A stretch of DNA of 64,000 bases from Verpa conica. Taxonomy: Eukaryota > Ascomycota > Pezizomycetes > Pezizales > Morchellaceae. Position 1 is the stretch's first letter; each line of letters starts with the position of its first letter. Location: positions 434,001 to 498,000 of the forward strand of contig JAUFSD010000015.1 of assembly GCA_033030425.1 (NCBI GenBank). The letters run 5' to 3'. This document shows positions 22,307 to 34,315 of the stretch, one piece after another. The notes beneath the pieces were generated by a model. The model was not told the origin of the DNA. It was given only the letters and a program-made list of their open reading frames with translations, and did not search any database. A program made the translations under genes and the position numbers.

Positions 22307-24547
22307 TCAGGTTTTCAGTTCCTTTGGTTGAGCAGGTGCTGGGGTAGCCTCACCATCCAAGAAGAAATAATTTCCATTAAGTTTCTGGATTTGATCCTGC
22401 TGGGAATCCAGCTTGTTGATTCTAGGTCGGAAGTTTTCTTTATCGCGTCTAAAAGTAACATTGAGTGACTTGAGAAACTGGTTACAACCAGTCAACAGAC
22501 TTTGCGGTTTTGTGGCAACCGCTTTGACGGACGGAGTACCCTCAAACACAATAACACGATCCGCAAGATAGGTAGCCATAATGAAATCGTGCTCGACGAC
22601 GAATGCAGTTTTCTTCGAGTGCATGATGAAACGCTTGATGACACGGGCAGCAATGATACGTTGTTCAGAGTCGAGGTACGCGGAGGGCTCATCAATGAGA
22701 TAGATATCTGCTGGAATACCAAGAGCAAGAACGATAGCAACACGCTGTAATTCTCCTCCAGAGAGATGTTTGACTTCTTGGTCGATGAAATCGTCAATGC
22801 GTAGGGGCTTGAATACGTCTGTCTGGAACTGCTGGTTGAGATAAGATACACGAATACGCTTGAAGATGAGCTCGCGGACAGTCCCGGGAAACTTGGGGTT
22901 AATCTTCTGAGGCTTCATCGAGACTGACATCTTCGGAACCTTCTTCTGATCATCCGCAGGCTCGACACCAGCAAGCATACGGCAGAAAGTAGTTTTTCCA
23001 GTTCCATTCTCTCCCATCATGACGATGATCTCAGAGTCTGTGAATTCACCCTTGTCAATGTGGAGGTGAAAATCGCCAAAGGTCTTGCTCATAGCTGGGT
23101 AGTTAAAGGCGCGGGATTTATCGACCAGGAATTCATCACCAGCCTCGGCAATACGGAATTGAAGTGATTCCTCACGGAAACGCAAGTTCTCGGTGGGAAT
23201 TTTACCGTCGAGGAAGATGTTGATACCTTCGCGAACCGACGCAGGGAGAGTGACAACACCATAGGCGGCAGGTTTACCGTACAGGACGCAGATAAAGTCG
23301 GAGAGGTAGTCAAGAACAGACAAATCATGCTCAACTACGATGACATAGTCATCTGGTCTTAGGAGACCACGGATGGTACCGGCGGCCTTTAAACGTTGCT
23401 TGACATCCAGATATGAGGAAGGCTCGTCGAACATGTAGCTATAATAATTGTCAGAATATAATTAAGGTAATGCAAAGAGAGAAGACATACACATCCGCCA
23501 TCTGAACACACGCTACAGCAATAGCGAAACGCTGAAGCTCTCCACCAGACAAGTTCTCGACATCACGATCCAAAACCGGGCGAAGGTCTGTAACAGTTAG
23601 TCCTACATTGTAATAAACAGGAAGGAAGCCCGATTTTTACCAAGAATATCAACCATCTCATCAAAGTTATTCCTTTGGCACTGTCCCTCCAGAAGTGCTT
23701 TGACAGATCTAACGTTCCCACGGATAGCCTGCGGCAACTTGTCGACATACTGCGGCTTTACAACAGCCTTGATATTATCCTCAACAACCTTGGTAAGATA
23801 GTTCTGAAGCTCGGATCCACGAAAGTACGCCAGCGTCTCGTTCCAATCCGGAGGATTATCATATCTCCCCAAATTTGGCTTCTGCTTACCCGAGAGAATC
23901 TTCAGCGCCGTTGACTTACCAATACCGTTAGTTCCCACAAGACCAAGGACCTGTCCAGGACGTGGTGTAGGCAGCCTATGTAGCTTGAACGAATTCGCGG
24001 AGTAACGATGCGTCACTTGTGTTTCAAGGTTTGTCGGCAAATTGATAATGTGGATTGCTATATGGGAAAATCAGACCCTTGAGCCAGCCATCATCCAGTC
24101 TAGGAGTTCCATACCGCCAAAAGGACACTTTTTAGGACAGATACCACATCCAATACACAATGTCTCTGAGATAAAAGCGATCTTCGAGTCCGGGGCCACC
24201 TCAATACATAGCTTTCCTGTCCTTACTACGGGACACGACTTCTTGCATTCTTGTCGACATTTCTATAGCGCACAGATTTTTTTTTTAGGGTTCTACCCAT
24301 AACCGGAATTTGCCGGTAGAATCTCATACCTTTGGTTTGCACTATAGTGAAACATCAGTCAGTACGAAAATCTTGCCTCGGTATTTCAGGGAAAAAGCAA
24401 CAAAAAAAAGAATGACTTTGGGAAAAAATTTCTATACCTTATCCGAGCTCACGATGGCAATACTTTTCACCAAACTACCGTTAGCTTCACCCTCACCGAA
24501 CCTCCAAATCTAGCCGCCGGACCATACCGAGTGAGTTTGTCAGACAT
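22307..24547 (-). CDS. RLI1: ABCE1 / RLI1 ribosome-recycling ATPase
   Basis: Seven exons (minus): 24547-24528, 24462-24438, 24341-24330, 24262-24115, 24057-23641, 23587-23491, 23438-22307; 616 aa, close to yeast Rli1 (608). All phases agree. The 12-nt third exon encodes CKPK, which bridges the flanking exons into [16 protein letters not shown]. The N terminus has two 4Fe-4S clusters (that Cys series and [12 protein letters not shown]). First ATPase: [34 protein letters not shown]. Second: [37 protein letters not shown]1 splits post-termination ribosomes and is essential in eukaryotes. A TTAGGG-type element lies 216 bp upstream of the start. Confidence 0.97.
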
Positions 24548-26380
24548 TATGTCCCAGGCTCCAACGATAAACCGAGAAAACGGGTGTGTATAGAGAAGGT
24601 GTTGAAACTACGAAACAAAATGAGGGGTTGCCGTTCGACGATGGTTACAAGAAGGTCTTTGTGGGTGGGGTTCAAAGCTGAAATCTTGGCACAGCGGCTT
24701 TAAGTGGCGCTTGATGATTCATCTCTACTAGAGAAGCAGTGATTGGTGGTGGGTGGGAACTATAGGGTTTAGGGTTCCTAGTGACTCAAGCATAAGGATT
24801 CAAATTTAGACTATTGAGATCCTGAGGCTTTTTAGGAACAGCCTCTATCACAATTATTAGATTACCTACAGGATATGTGAACGGCTCTTAATCTATGGAG
24901 GTGGGTCTCAGTAAGCGCATGTACAGTATCTAAAGGCGTAAACGGGGGCTGAAAAGTCTCTTACCAGAGCATACGTCTAGTAATTACATACATCTCTGAT
25001 TCTGAGGATATATCCCTGTTGCTTTCCGTTGGTTAATTTCTTTTAGGCCCTCAAAGGAGCAAAACTAAAGTGGTCAAACCATCCTATATCGATTCAATTT
25101 CCCCCTTCTCTAGAATTATCTCTAATAGAAATAAATGTGTTTTAGACAGTTTTCCTTGCCACAGTGTTGTTTATTAAACTTAACAAGTAGTGAAGTAAAT
25201 TGAATTTACCTAAACTACAAAAAAAGCAGGTATAGTTGATATATATTTCAATTGCATTCTAGGCAACCTAGAATTAAATTGTTAGATTCCTTAAAAACTC
25301 TGGTAGCCTTCCAGATTCATCCCATCATTTTTCCTTTCAGAAATATGGCAGTAATCCCACCTCACTCCCTCGTACGTAGCCGCGGCGCCGATAAATTCGA
25401 AAGAGATACATGTATGTAGTATATACCTAAAGTAAAAACTCACCCTAGGACCAACTAACAACCCCCCCCCCGAAAACCTCCAAACATGCAAAGAAATCCT
25501 GGTAGATAAAATGATTACTGAGAATCACATCTCACAAGAAATCCATATCTGAGAAGCCGGGGTGGGGTAGAGAATAGGTAGCCTATCTATTGTAGTATCG
25601 AGTATGCTTAGTAAGGGAAGAGGGCCCGAGTGTCAATCAGGGGCATATAAAGGAGACTCGGGATACCAAGTCTCCAAGCAAGCAGTTTATCTCGTTCTCT
25701 CTATTTTACAAAACTATCCTAGGCACTAGAGCGAGTGATACTATGTGATTGTATTTTTTTTAGACTTGGCGGGACTGAGATCATGTTTCTTTTCCATATT
25801 AGGGCAGGTGAAAATGATAGGAGAGAAAAGATGTAAGGTGAAGGGGTTTATTTAGGCAATGGAGTATTTATCTAGTAGTGCTGTGGTTTGGCTGAGTCTC
25901 TATCATTTCCTCCCTAAACAGTCAAAGGAGAAAAAGAGCATATGGGAGATATACCTATAACATAGTTTCATGTCAGGGCCCAATCCTTTATTATAATATT
26001 AGATATAAAGGGTAATATTTTGCTCTAAGGTAAACATAGGATTAATCATAGCATTGTTGTCAACCTATGACAGCTGTGATGTTAACACTTATGACTATTA
26101 GACAAGCGCGATCGTAAGAACAACGAAGTTTTACTTTGTAGTGGCTCAATAGGTAGAACTTTGAGTATGCGAGCGGGATATCACTTGAACACATTGAATT
26201 AGTTGATTGAAGATTCATTAAACTATATAACTCCAACCTAAAATGCTATACAAAATCCAAAGGAAATAATCCAGTGACATAACAGGCGTTGAGGCCGAGA
26301 ATTAAACAGAAGTGAATACACCAAAAGAAATCATAATCATAACACTGCTGACTAGTTCTTGCGCACTCGTAAAAGACCAG
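24548..26380. other. Intergenic, 1.8 kb
   Basis: RLI1 promoter and 3' region of the PAP2 gene. It contains a TTAGGG-like element (24763-24776), a TACATGTA palindrome (25407-25414) and a C10 run near 25462. No coding frame looks real. Confidence 0.5.
24763..24776. promoter_or_regulatory. TTAGGG-type element upstream of RLI1
   Basis: TAGGGTTTAGGGTT about 216 bp upstream of the RLI1 start. Similar elements sit before the Nop15-like gene. In yeasts, Tbf1-type factors bind TTAGGG in translation-related promoters; the link here is inference. Confidence 0.4.
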
Positions 26381-27672
26381 TTAAACAACATCATCTCCTC
26401 GCCTCCTGCCGCTCATCCTTGCACCTCTCCCGCTCCTTCCATCAAGACCTAAATCACCCATCTCCACCCCTGCTGAAGTAGCATCAAACGGTGCACCCGT
26501 CAACCCGCCGCCAACCGTTCCCCATCCAGCCTTCCTTGTAGCAATAGCATCATGGAAGCTCCTCATCTCATCTGAGTCGGTGTAAGAGAATCCCATAGTC
26601 GTGCTACCCCGAGGAAGCGGGATGTGGTTGAAACGGAAGTCCCATACGGAGGCATAGACCATACGGAAGGATGAGAAGGCGAACATGGTTCCGATGGTGG
26701 CCCCAGCCATTACGTCATAGTAGTGATGGTACTCATCAATGGTTAAAGAACCTATAAGGAGAGGTTAGGACAATGTAAATAAGGATTAGTAGAGGAAACC
26801 TACCAGCAATGAGAACGGCGCCGAGAACAGGAGAATAAAGAAGAGTTTGTTTCCACATTGCGCCGTGGTAGTTTGAGAAGACCTTCATCTTCGCGTTGAA
26901 GTACAGGTACAAGAAGATGAAACCTGCAAATGCTGCAGTACTGTGACCAGAGGGGAAAGATTCAAGAGAATCATTGATCTCTTTCTCGTCTCCAGTACAG
27001 ATCGAGCGATCATACATGATTTGCCTCAATCCGTTCCCTGTATTCATTCCCACATCTGGAAGATTTGGTTTACAAACAGCCAAAAAATGAGGTCGCAGAC
27101 CTCCAATGAGCCATTTGAGGAAAACCTGGAATACAGCCGCATTGATGAGAGAGTAAAGAAGACCAATGACAGCAGCATTAAAGTCCCAGAAGCTCCGTAC
27201 GCGAACCTGGAAGACGGCGAAAAAGACGAATGGAATGAAGAATGCGAGAAGGGCAGCGAGCCAGATAGGAATGATGTTCTTGCGAAGAGGGTATGCGAAT
27301 TGTGGGTAAACTATCTCACCGTCTTGGAAGTAGACAGGGAACGAGCGAGATGGGGCAGGAGGTGCCATATAGACCTGAAATTCGCAACGGCATTAGCTAT
27401 CTACTCTGCAAACCAGGAGAATTCGAGTAAGTTAGACATACACCAAGCCCAACAGCCCCCAAACATGCCATTGTCAGAATATCTAGCCAGATGGTCCTAA
27501 ACCATTCCCCCATTGTAGGTCGCTCATTCATGTGTCTCCCGATAACTGAATGGCTCCGTTTCTCAGGGTGATGATGGCCATTCGCGTGTTGGCCTGAACC
27601 CGAGCGGCGATGGTGTCTGCTAGACGTTCCATTGGCAGGTACAGTCTCTGTGTTTCGAGAGAAGAGCCCCAT
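26381..27672 (-). CDS. PAP2-family lipid phosphate phosphatase
   Basis: Three exons (minus): 27672-27442, 27374-26804, 26751-26381; 390 aa, phases consistent. A basic, His/Ser-rich cytosolic N terminus is followed by about six hydrophobic segments. The three PAP2 motifs are present: KWLIGGLRP (C1), FPSGHST (C2), and C3 after the last splice, AGSLTIDEYHHYYD. In C3 the usual S-R pair reads S-L, so the first phosphate-contacting Arg is missing, while the catalytic His and Asp remain. The tail (from about 315) is Gly/Arg-rich. Family members (Dpp1/Lpp1, PAP2) dephosphorylate phosphatidate, diacylglycerol pyrophosphate or related lipids. Substrate not determinable here; it could also act on polyprenyl phosphates. 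Confidence 0.85.
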
Positions 27673-28483
27673 TTTTTCTGCTGCAAGAGGCTATTGGGAG
27701 GACTTGTTCGGGTGTCTGAATTGCTTGGTCTTTAGGAAGAGAGCCATTGCGGTACTTGTATTTATATGTACATTCCTAGATACTGTTTGTAACGTCACAG
27801 CTTTCCCGGGGATAGAAGCATAACTTCGATTCCTTGGTCCGGCTGAGAGTCATGACGAAACCGGGTGTTGGTTGGAAGTTGGAAGTTGGAAACAAGCTTT
27901 AGGTGCATGTGGCAGAAAGCTGGAATGACGGAAGCACGCGTGGCGCCAGGCATCACCGCGCGCGTTGTCCATTCAGGGGACCAGTTGCGGCTGGCAAGTG
28001 GTACCACCCGTCAACATGTGCCGGATATCCGTGGGAGCCCTGCACCAAAAACAGGCTTAATCTTTTATTCTGATACATATTTCTCCGTAAACCACTGGTT
28101 TTCGAGATCGGGGTTTACCGAATGCGGTTCATAGCCGTTGCAGAATAAACTACTATTCATAGGTTTGATCTGTGGTTCTATAGTTGACAAGGCATAGGTA
28201 TAATTTCTGTGACAGAATTCTTTCGCCCCGGTACGCATGAACCCCAAAATCGCAACAAGAGGTAGGGGTCCTAACCTTTTGCATACATTAAGAAAGAAAG
28301 AAAGGAAAGCGCTATATAATCTCCCTCAACCCCACTTGACCATAATCTCATAACTCTTAGATTTCGTGTATAGTTTATTCTTTGGTTTCTGGCTTGCGGC
28401 CATAGACAACATGGCTGTAGGGTTATAGCAAATCTTAGTCCTGTAAAGTGTAAAGCAAAGTCTCAACTAAAGAAAATAGTGAC
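27673..28483. other. Intergenic, 0.8 kb
   Basis: Promoter of the PAP2 gene and 3' region of the methyltransferase gene. Small open frames here lack coding features. Nothing else seen. Confidence 0.5.
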
Positions 28484-30041
28484 CTACAAGTTTTGATACA
28501 CATGTGTCTTTCTATCAAGGAGTTGTTTCCTGACTTCAGCACAGAAGGTATTCACGTCCTCTGGTTTCCACCTAAAATTCAAGAATAATGTTAGCAACCT
28601 GTAATTTAGATCTATAAGTACCACTAGGCATCCTGGTTCTGTGTGGTTGATCTTGAAGCCAATGAGTGGGAGTTAAAGACTCCTATAACCTCCAGCTTAA
28701 GGTCGGGTAAAGAGGCTAGACCAATTTCAGCACCACCAGAACTACCGGCAGTATCCCATAGATTCTTCATCAACAGGGCCTTAGCATACCCTAAAACACG
28801 CGTAAATAATGCGATAGTAAACCCTTCTAGCCCCGTTAGGGCACTAAGGAGAGAGTATTTCCCAATCTCCTTCAATGTCGAATCCCTTGCCCACGGCCCA
28901 AGAGGAAGCTTAGTGATCTTCTCTTGAACATCAACGAACCCAGCCTCAATCATCCAATCTTTGGTACGATGAGCGATGTGAGCCGGCTTCCCAAACTTTT
29001 CAGCCGCTTCCCCCATTTTTTCGACCCATTCAGAAATTGGTGAATCCGGCAGAAGTGAGCCATCATCGGAATAAATGCGTAATGTTGGTTCCTGGGACTC
29101 GAGATATCCACCGGGTTTGATACCCCTAAATCATGAGTTAGTCAACACTTTCAATTTAGGCGATTCGGAGGCCAGCTTACTTGTACGCCTTACTAAAAAG
29201 CGTGGGCCAGTCGCTGACACAGGCAAGCATGTAGCGAATGTGAATTAAGTCGAACTTATCTGCGCTAGTGGCCCATTCGCTCTCTAAGTCGTCTATTTCG
29301 AATTGAAGGTTTGGGGGCACCCATGATGGTTGTATAGGCGAGAGATCATTACCAATGACCTTACGACAAAAACGTTAATACGACAGTTTCCCCTAGTACA
29401 GCCCTTTACTTCCTAGAAACTTGGATGATTCGTACTGACCTGAGCAGAGGGGTAGGTATCCGCGCAGTCGATAGCCCAGATTCCGGTTCCAGTACCAATA
29501 TCCAATATCTTCTGTGGATTATCACCAATCGGTGCATATAGGAGTTTTCCGCCCATAGCAAGGGTGCACACATGATGACTGGCTGGAGGTTAGAATCACC
29601 TTGTACATTTCTGGAAATGAGGAAGACTCACAAAATATCTAACTGTTCGTTTTGTGCCTCATCGTTGGGTCCGTAGTATGCGCCTTCACGGAAAGCATGA
29701 TATCTTCTGCCGTGTTCGTATCTAGATGAATAGGTAATTAGTATATTGTCTAGAATAGGCTGATTCAATTACATGAGCTATCAAATACTTACTGGTAGTT
29801 GAGAACGCTCGATTTCAGGGATGTTGTCGCGCTCTCGCTGAGAAGACATTCGTGTTAATAGTTTTCGCACGGAACAATAACTAGCCTACTAGATAACTCA
29901 CAGCCCACTAGAATATACAGAGTAGTCATCCGATGTACTCTAATTGTTCAAACCACTGTCAGAGAGTAATTATTTGGACGTGTATTGGATATATTTATAT
30001 ACCTCGGAGTCAATATCAATAGGCGCCTCTTGAGTTGTCAT
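28484..30041 (-). CDS. LaeA-like SAM-dependent methyltransferase
   Basis: Eight exons (minus): 30041-30003, 29939-29902, 29837-29793, 29721-29632, 29578-29440, 29359-29181, 29125-28790, 28571-28484; 317 aa, all phases consistent. It has NYQYEHGRRYHAFREGAYY, then FHHVCTLAMGGKLLYAP, the SAM-binding motif ILDIGTGTGIWAID, IGNDLSPIQPSWVPPN, FDLIHIRYM and KPGGYLESQE. The last exon restores the family ending, TRVLG joined to WKPEDVNTFCAEVRK. Without that splice the frame reads an unrelated tail. This is the UMTA/TAM methyltransferase family common near fungal secondary-metabolite loci, which includes LaeA-like regulators. No biosynthetic genes are close, so it may act alone or be a remnant. Substrate unknown. 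Confidence 0.85.
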
Positions 30042-33000
30042 TTGAGCCGTTTTTTGCTTCGGTAGTTGTAGTTATTGTAGTTAATTTGGAGTACTAAAAC
30101 AAGCGCGTGGAAATAAAAGGGTTTTTTAGGCGGTAAACAATACTTTAGACGAGAGGGAGCCGAACGACCCTTCACTTAAATCCACAACCTCTCTTGAGGA
30201 CAGTCTTTCTCGGAGGAAAAGCGGGGTATAATTAACCAATAAATGACCCTACTATATAGTGAAGATGTAACTTTCGCTTCTTGTGAGCAGGAGCAGGGTC
30301 CTTGGAAAGTACATATAGCCGCCCTTTATCGGGGAACCCGTATTAAAAAAGATTCGGCAGAGTTGACGGTTGAGGGCTTAACGAATCGGAACGCAACCAG
30401 GTAGCCTACAGCTAGAGTGTGCTTTGGTCGATCCCGGGTTCTTTTTTTTTCAGAAGCCTGTCCTTTCCCCTTTTCCCAGGCCCATAGTTACCGCAGATTG
30501 TGCACAAAATGTTGTTTTTCCCCTACATAGTACTCGGGGCAGGCGATAAGTACCCGAAGGTGCAGGTTTAATTCTCTCTAGTCAACAAGCGTACTTTTCT
30601 TACCAGAACCGTCACCTCTAATAAGCACTCCCTGCCTCGAGACCTACATTTTCAGGCACTTATTGCCTGCTCCGAGTACAAGCATATTAACCGTAGGTAA
30701 ACTATACGCTGTTGCATTCTACTTTGTCACCAGCCAAGCAAGCCCTTCTGTCGTTATCTGATTACTGATATATTTACTCCCAAGTGGTATTCTTGGCTCC
30801 TAATTTCTCTTGAAACGTGGCTGGAAAAAAATACAGGGGTTGAACAAAGAGGTGCTTTTATGATCTAGACAGAGCAATAATGGGAAGGGGCGAAGTGATT
30901 ATAATACTTATTCTTTCCGTTTGCCGTGAACCGAAACTCACATCCGCCATGCACTCCATCTTATACTCGTAAGCTCATGACGTTTGTAAAAAGGACCGCT
31001 ATTGCATATCATAAAAAGCTACGCCAAGTCTACGATTCCATATGATATGCAATAGCAGTCGTTTTTATAAGCGTCATGAGATTACTAGTAGAAGGTACGG
31101 TCCTAGGTGCATATTCACCGAGCAACAAGGGTAAAGTAAATGTCGCATTTAACAGACCACAATGCCACGCACTAATGCGTATATCTAGAGATGCGAAACC
31201 ACAAGTGCCACTTAACCAATTAACTCATCTAGCTAGCTAGGCCAAGCTATTGCCAGAATAGTGGCGTATTCCGGTCCCTGGTTTATCCCTACCCGTGTCT
31301 TGCAGCTGGGCGCCGGTGAATATTTAGAGACATGGGCTATATTCTACTACGTATGAGTATTAAGAAACCATTAAGCGCCTACACGTGTTCCACAAAGGTT
31401 TAGACTGGATGCTTATATCGCATTGATATCTCATGGTTACAGAGCACTTTGAAATACCTCGCCTTATCAACAGTTTATAGGTGCCTATGTAGCCATTTCT
31501 AGGCTCCAAATCCAAACTGCAGGGATAGATAAACTGTAGAATATATAGATACGCGCTAAATGGAGTCTTTTACCGCTCGTTTAAACCTTGAATAACCTAT
31601 ATAGGCAAGGTGCCGCGCTAAAGAATTTCAACTTCTCCACAGGGTACCCTTGAGTTTTTAATAGTAGCCAAAGGAGAAAGTAGCTGGTAGATTAATATAC
31701 GAACGGCAAAAGTGTTGTGCCAATGAGCTCTAGCACTTATACCTAAATTGTGACGATTACCCTTTTAGCACTAGTAGTTACCTCAAATTCCCGATTGCCT
31801 TCGTCGCTTTATTTCCCCCAAAACTGAACGTGATAGTTTCGATGTTAATACATGCAGCGATTTGCATAAGTCTATGCGTGGTGGTGCATAATTTCGCACA
31901 TGAAAACTAAAGCGAAATCGGCTGTGATCTCTCCTTATGTTTTAAATTTGCGATGTATCGTATCATCATATGACTTAGCACATTACTGTAAGGTCAGTTT
32001 ACCAGCTGTAATTGTCACAAAATTTTATTCTGAAGCATATCGGGGTTCGTAAGGTTGTGTATATCAAGCCGCAATTATGAACAGATGACATCAGGGTTGA
32101 TCTTAGGCAACCAAGGCTTTATGCTTAAGTGACTACCCACCTCTTTGAAACACATTGAGTGAGTGTTTCGGAATCTATATCTGTTAGGCAAAGGGTTTTA
32201 GAGCGCGCTGGACGAAGAATTAGGCCTTAAGAGCTCGAAGGCTACTCCCTTAATCACTCATAGCCCTTATCTCTAGATGCATAAGCCGAGATAAACACAT
32301 GCTCAAGCCAGGAATTTACCTAGCACGGATCTTACAATGCGATTTCATAGAGTTGATAGCCCTACTGTTGTATATTGAGGTGGGAACGTGTTGTGGCCAA
32401 GGCAGGTCAAGCTTTCAGGCTACGTCTTGGCCACACGGCATGACGTCGGCTATCCCTAGTTGTGCAACAACCACCACAAGGCATGTGAATTGATAGGTAC
32501 CACGAACCTTCAACAAGGCCACCGTAGTAACAACAGAGAAATACGTAAAAATCTATAGCTGAATACCTTCTCGTAGTGAAACACACGGTGGTCTATAACT
32601 CAGGTGTATCAATAAACACTTGGCAGCTATTGCCCCAGGCGAGTTTTCAATCGTGAGTAACTATTTCTAAAATTTTCCCCAGCATAGCCCGGGCTGTGGG
32701 CTTCGTGGTAAAAGCTCCTAGGCCGTAGTGTTAGCTTCTCGCGACCGCAGTCTTATAGATATATCTTCAGCCTACATTATCTGTTCTGTGATAAGTCTCA
32801 AACTTTATAGGGCTGACTAGGGAAGAGCAACGAATAATGAATGTGAGGTGGGCCCCGAAAGCAATACTAGGTAGACACAAGATGGGGTGTAAACAAACCC
32901 CATTTATACTAAGGAAACTTGAGTGTAAAATAGCGTGCCATAAATTACCGTTGTGACGCCAAGACTCGCTGAAAAAACTACAGTGGTCCTCAACACAGTT

Positions 33001-34315
33001 TTTAAACTCTTCTCTCAAGAATCTAGATACGTGGTGGGTGTAGTGCAGCTTTGACGTTTAGTAGGTTGCGTATGTTTTTTGGTGTCACAAAGGCGACTTA
33101 TGGCACGGTATTGTAACACAATATAAAAAAGACTTGCTTGGCCTAATCATGTTATATCACTCGCTAATCAACTACGAAACAAAAACCCCCTGAGCAAAAC
33201 AACTAGTGCTGACATATGCGGCTCACGTAAAACTACCCATAAATCTAACTCTCCAACCAACTCTATCAATATCCAAGAACAGAGCGAAACAGCACGAAAA
33301 AAGCCTAAATGTGCAATAATTCCCTGTGAACGTAGGAAAATGCACGAACCAAAAGGCATCCAGGAACAGAAGGGGGGGGAAATACCCTTTACCCTCCCAC
33401 ACGAAAAGCTAAAAAGACAACGAAACCTCTACTAGCTACAATCGTACAGTCCACAGCTATATAGTGGTTTGCCAGCTATTACTCATACCAATAATACCCA
33501 TCATGCTCAGAAACATTAACACTCAGTCCTCCAACTCGTGAATTCTAGACCAAACACCACCCACCACCTTATATATCACCTCAAATGAATATAACTGCCA
33601 CAACTATATATACAGGATATTATAAAACCTGGAGCTCAGAAGCAGTCTACAACCACCACCGTCACTCTAGGTCCCTATTAACAAAAAAACACCTAGCTAG
33701 TACTTACCCGCCAGGTATCAATCTCTTATTTGGGGGCTTCTCCCAATTAGGTACCGTGCAGATATGGTTAGAGACGGATATGGGGCATAGACCCAGGGAG
33801 CAGGGTATATATAGAGCTGTCGGACACCAGGCTAGAGAATCGATTCATACCAACACTACTTCACATCAACGACTCGAGTGATATCCCATGAAGGTAATTA
33901 TAAAATAACCAAACTAACCCCCCCACTCCTTTATTCAATTTTTTCTCAATCTGCTCGTAATATACACCCCAAACCCCAATCCATGCAACCTTACAGAGTA
34001 CAGCCTTAATGAACCATCAACCAGCCAACCGACAAAATAAAGAAAAGACGAAAACCCCAAAAGGGAGAATAATGATAGAAAAAAAAGGACAACAGGTGAT
34101 ATAATGAAAAAATCCCTAAGTAATAAAAAAAAGAAAGAAAGGTGTAGATCTCAGTATGACCCTGGGAGTCTACAACATAGAGCTAAAAATGAAAGAAAAA
34201 AACGCCAGTCCAGACAAAGTTTGGAAAAATAAACGAACCAAAAGAAAAAACGGAAAAGGAGAGAAAAATACTACTGCCAACAAGCAAATACTCTAATGCA
34301 TGGAGCTCTCAGCAC
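30042..34315. other. Gene-poor stretch, 4.3 kb
   Basis: The largest gap in the window. AT-rich, full of CTAG/TA words, with no coding frame I trust on either strand. It holds the foldback repeat at 30960-31094 and A-rich tracts near 34070-34260. Probably decayed repeat DNA. Confidence 0.55.
30960..31094. repeat. Foldback: 54-bp inverted repeat with 27-bp loop
   Basis: The left arm 30960-31013 matches the reverse complement of 31041-31094 at about 47 of 54 positions. The innermost 15 bp (CTATTGCATATCATA) are perfect. Most mismatches in the inner 40 bp are transitions. The strand could fold into a hairpin. No clear target-site duplication. Confidence 0.75.

Noticed and set aside
28573..28789. 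Methyltransferase ending in the unspliced tail after TRVLG
   Set aside because: Splicing at GTATGC to TTTTAG gives WKPEDVNTFCAEV, the normal family ending.
30420..30450. GGTCGATCCCGGGTTC followed by a T run as a tRNA gene
   Set aside because: No acceptor stem, D-arm or correctly oriented T-arm could be paired.
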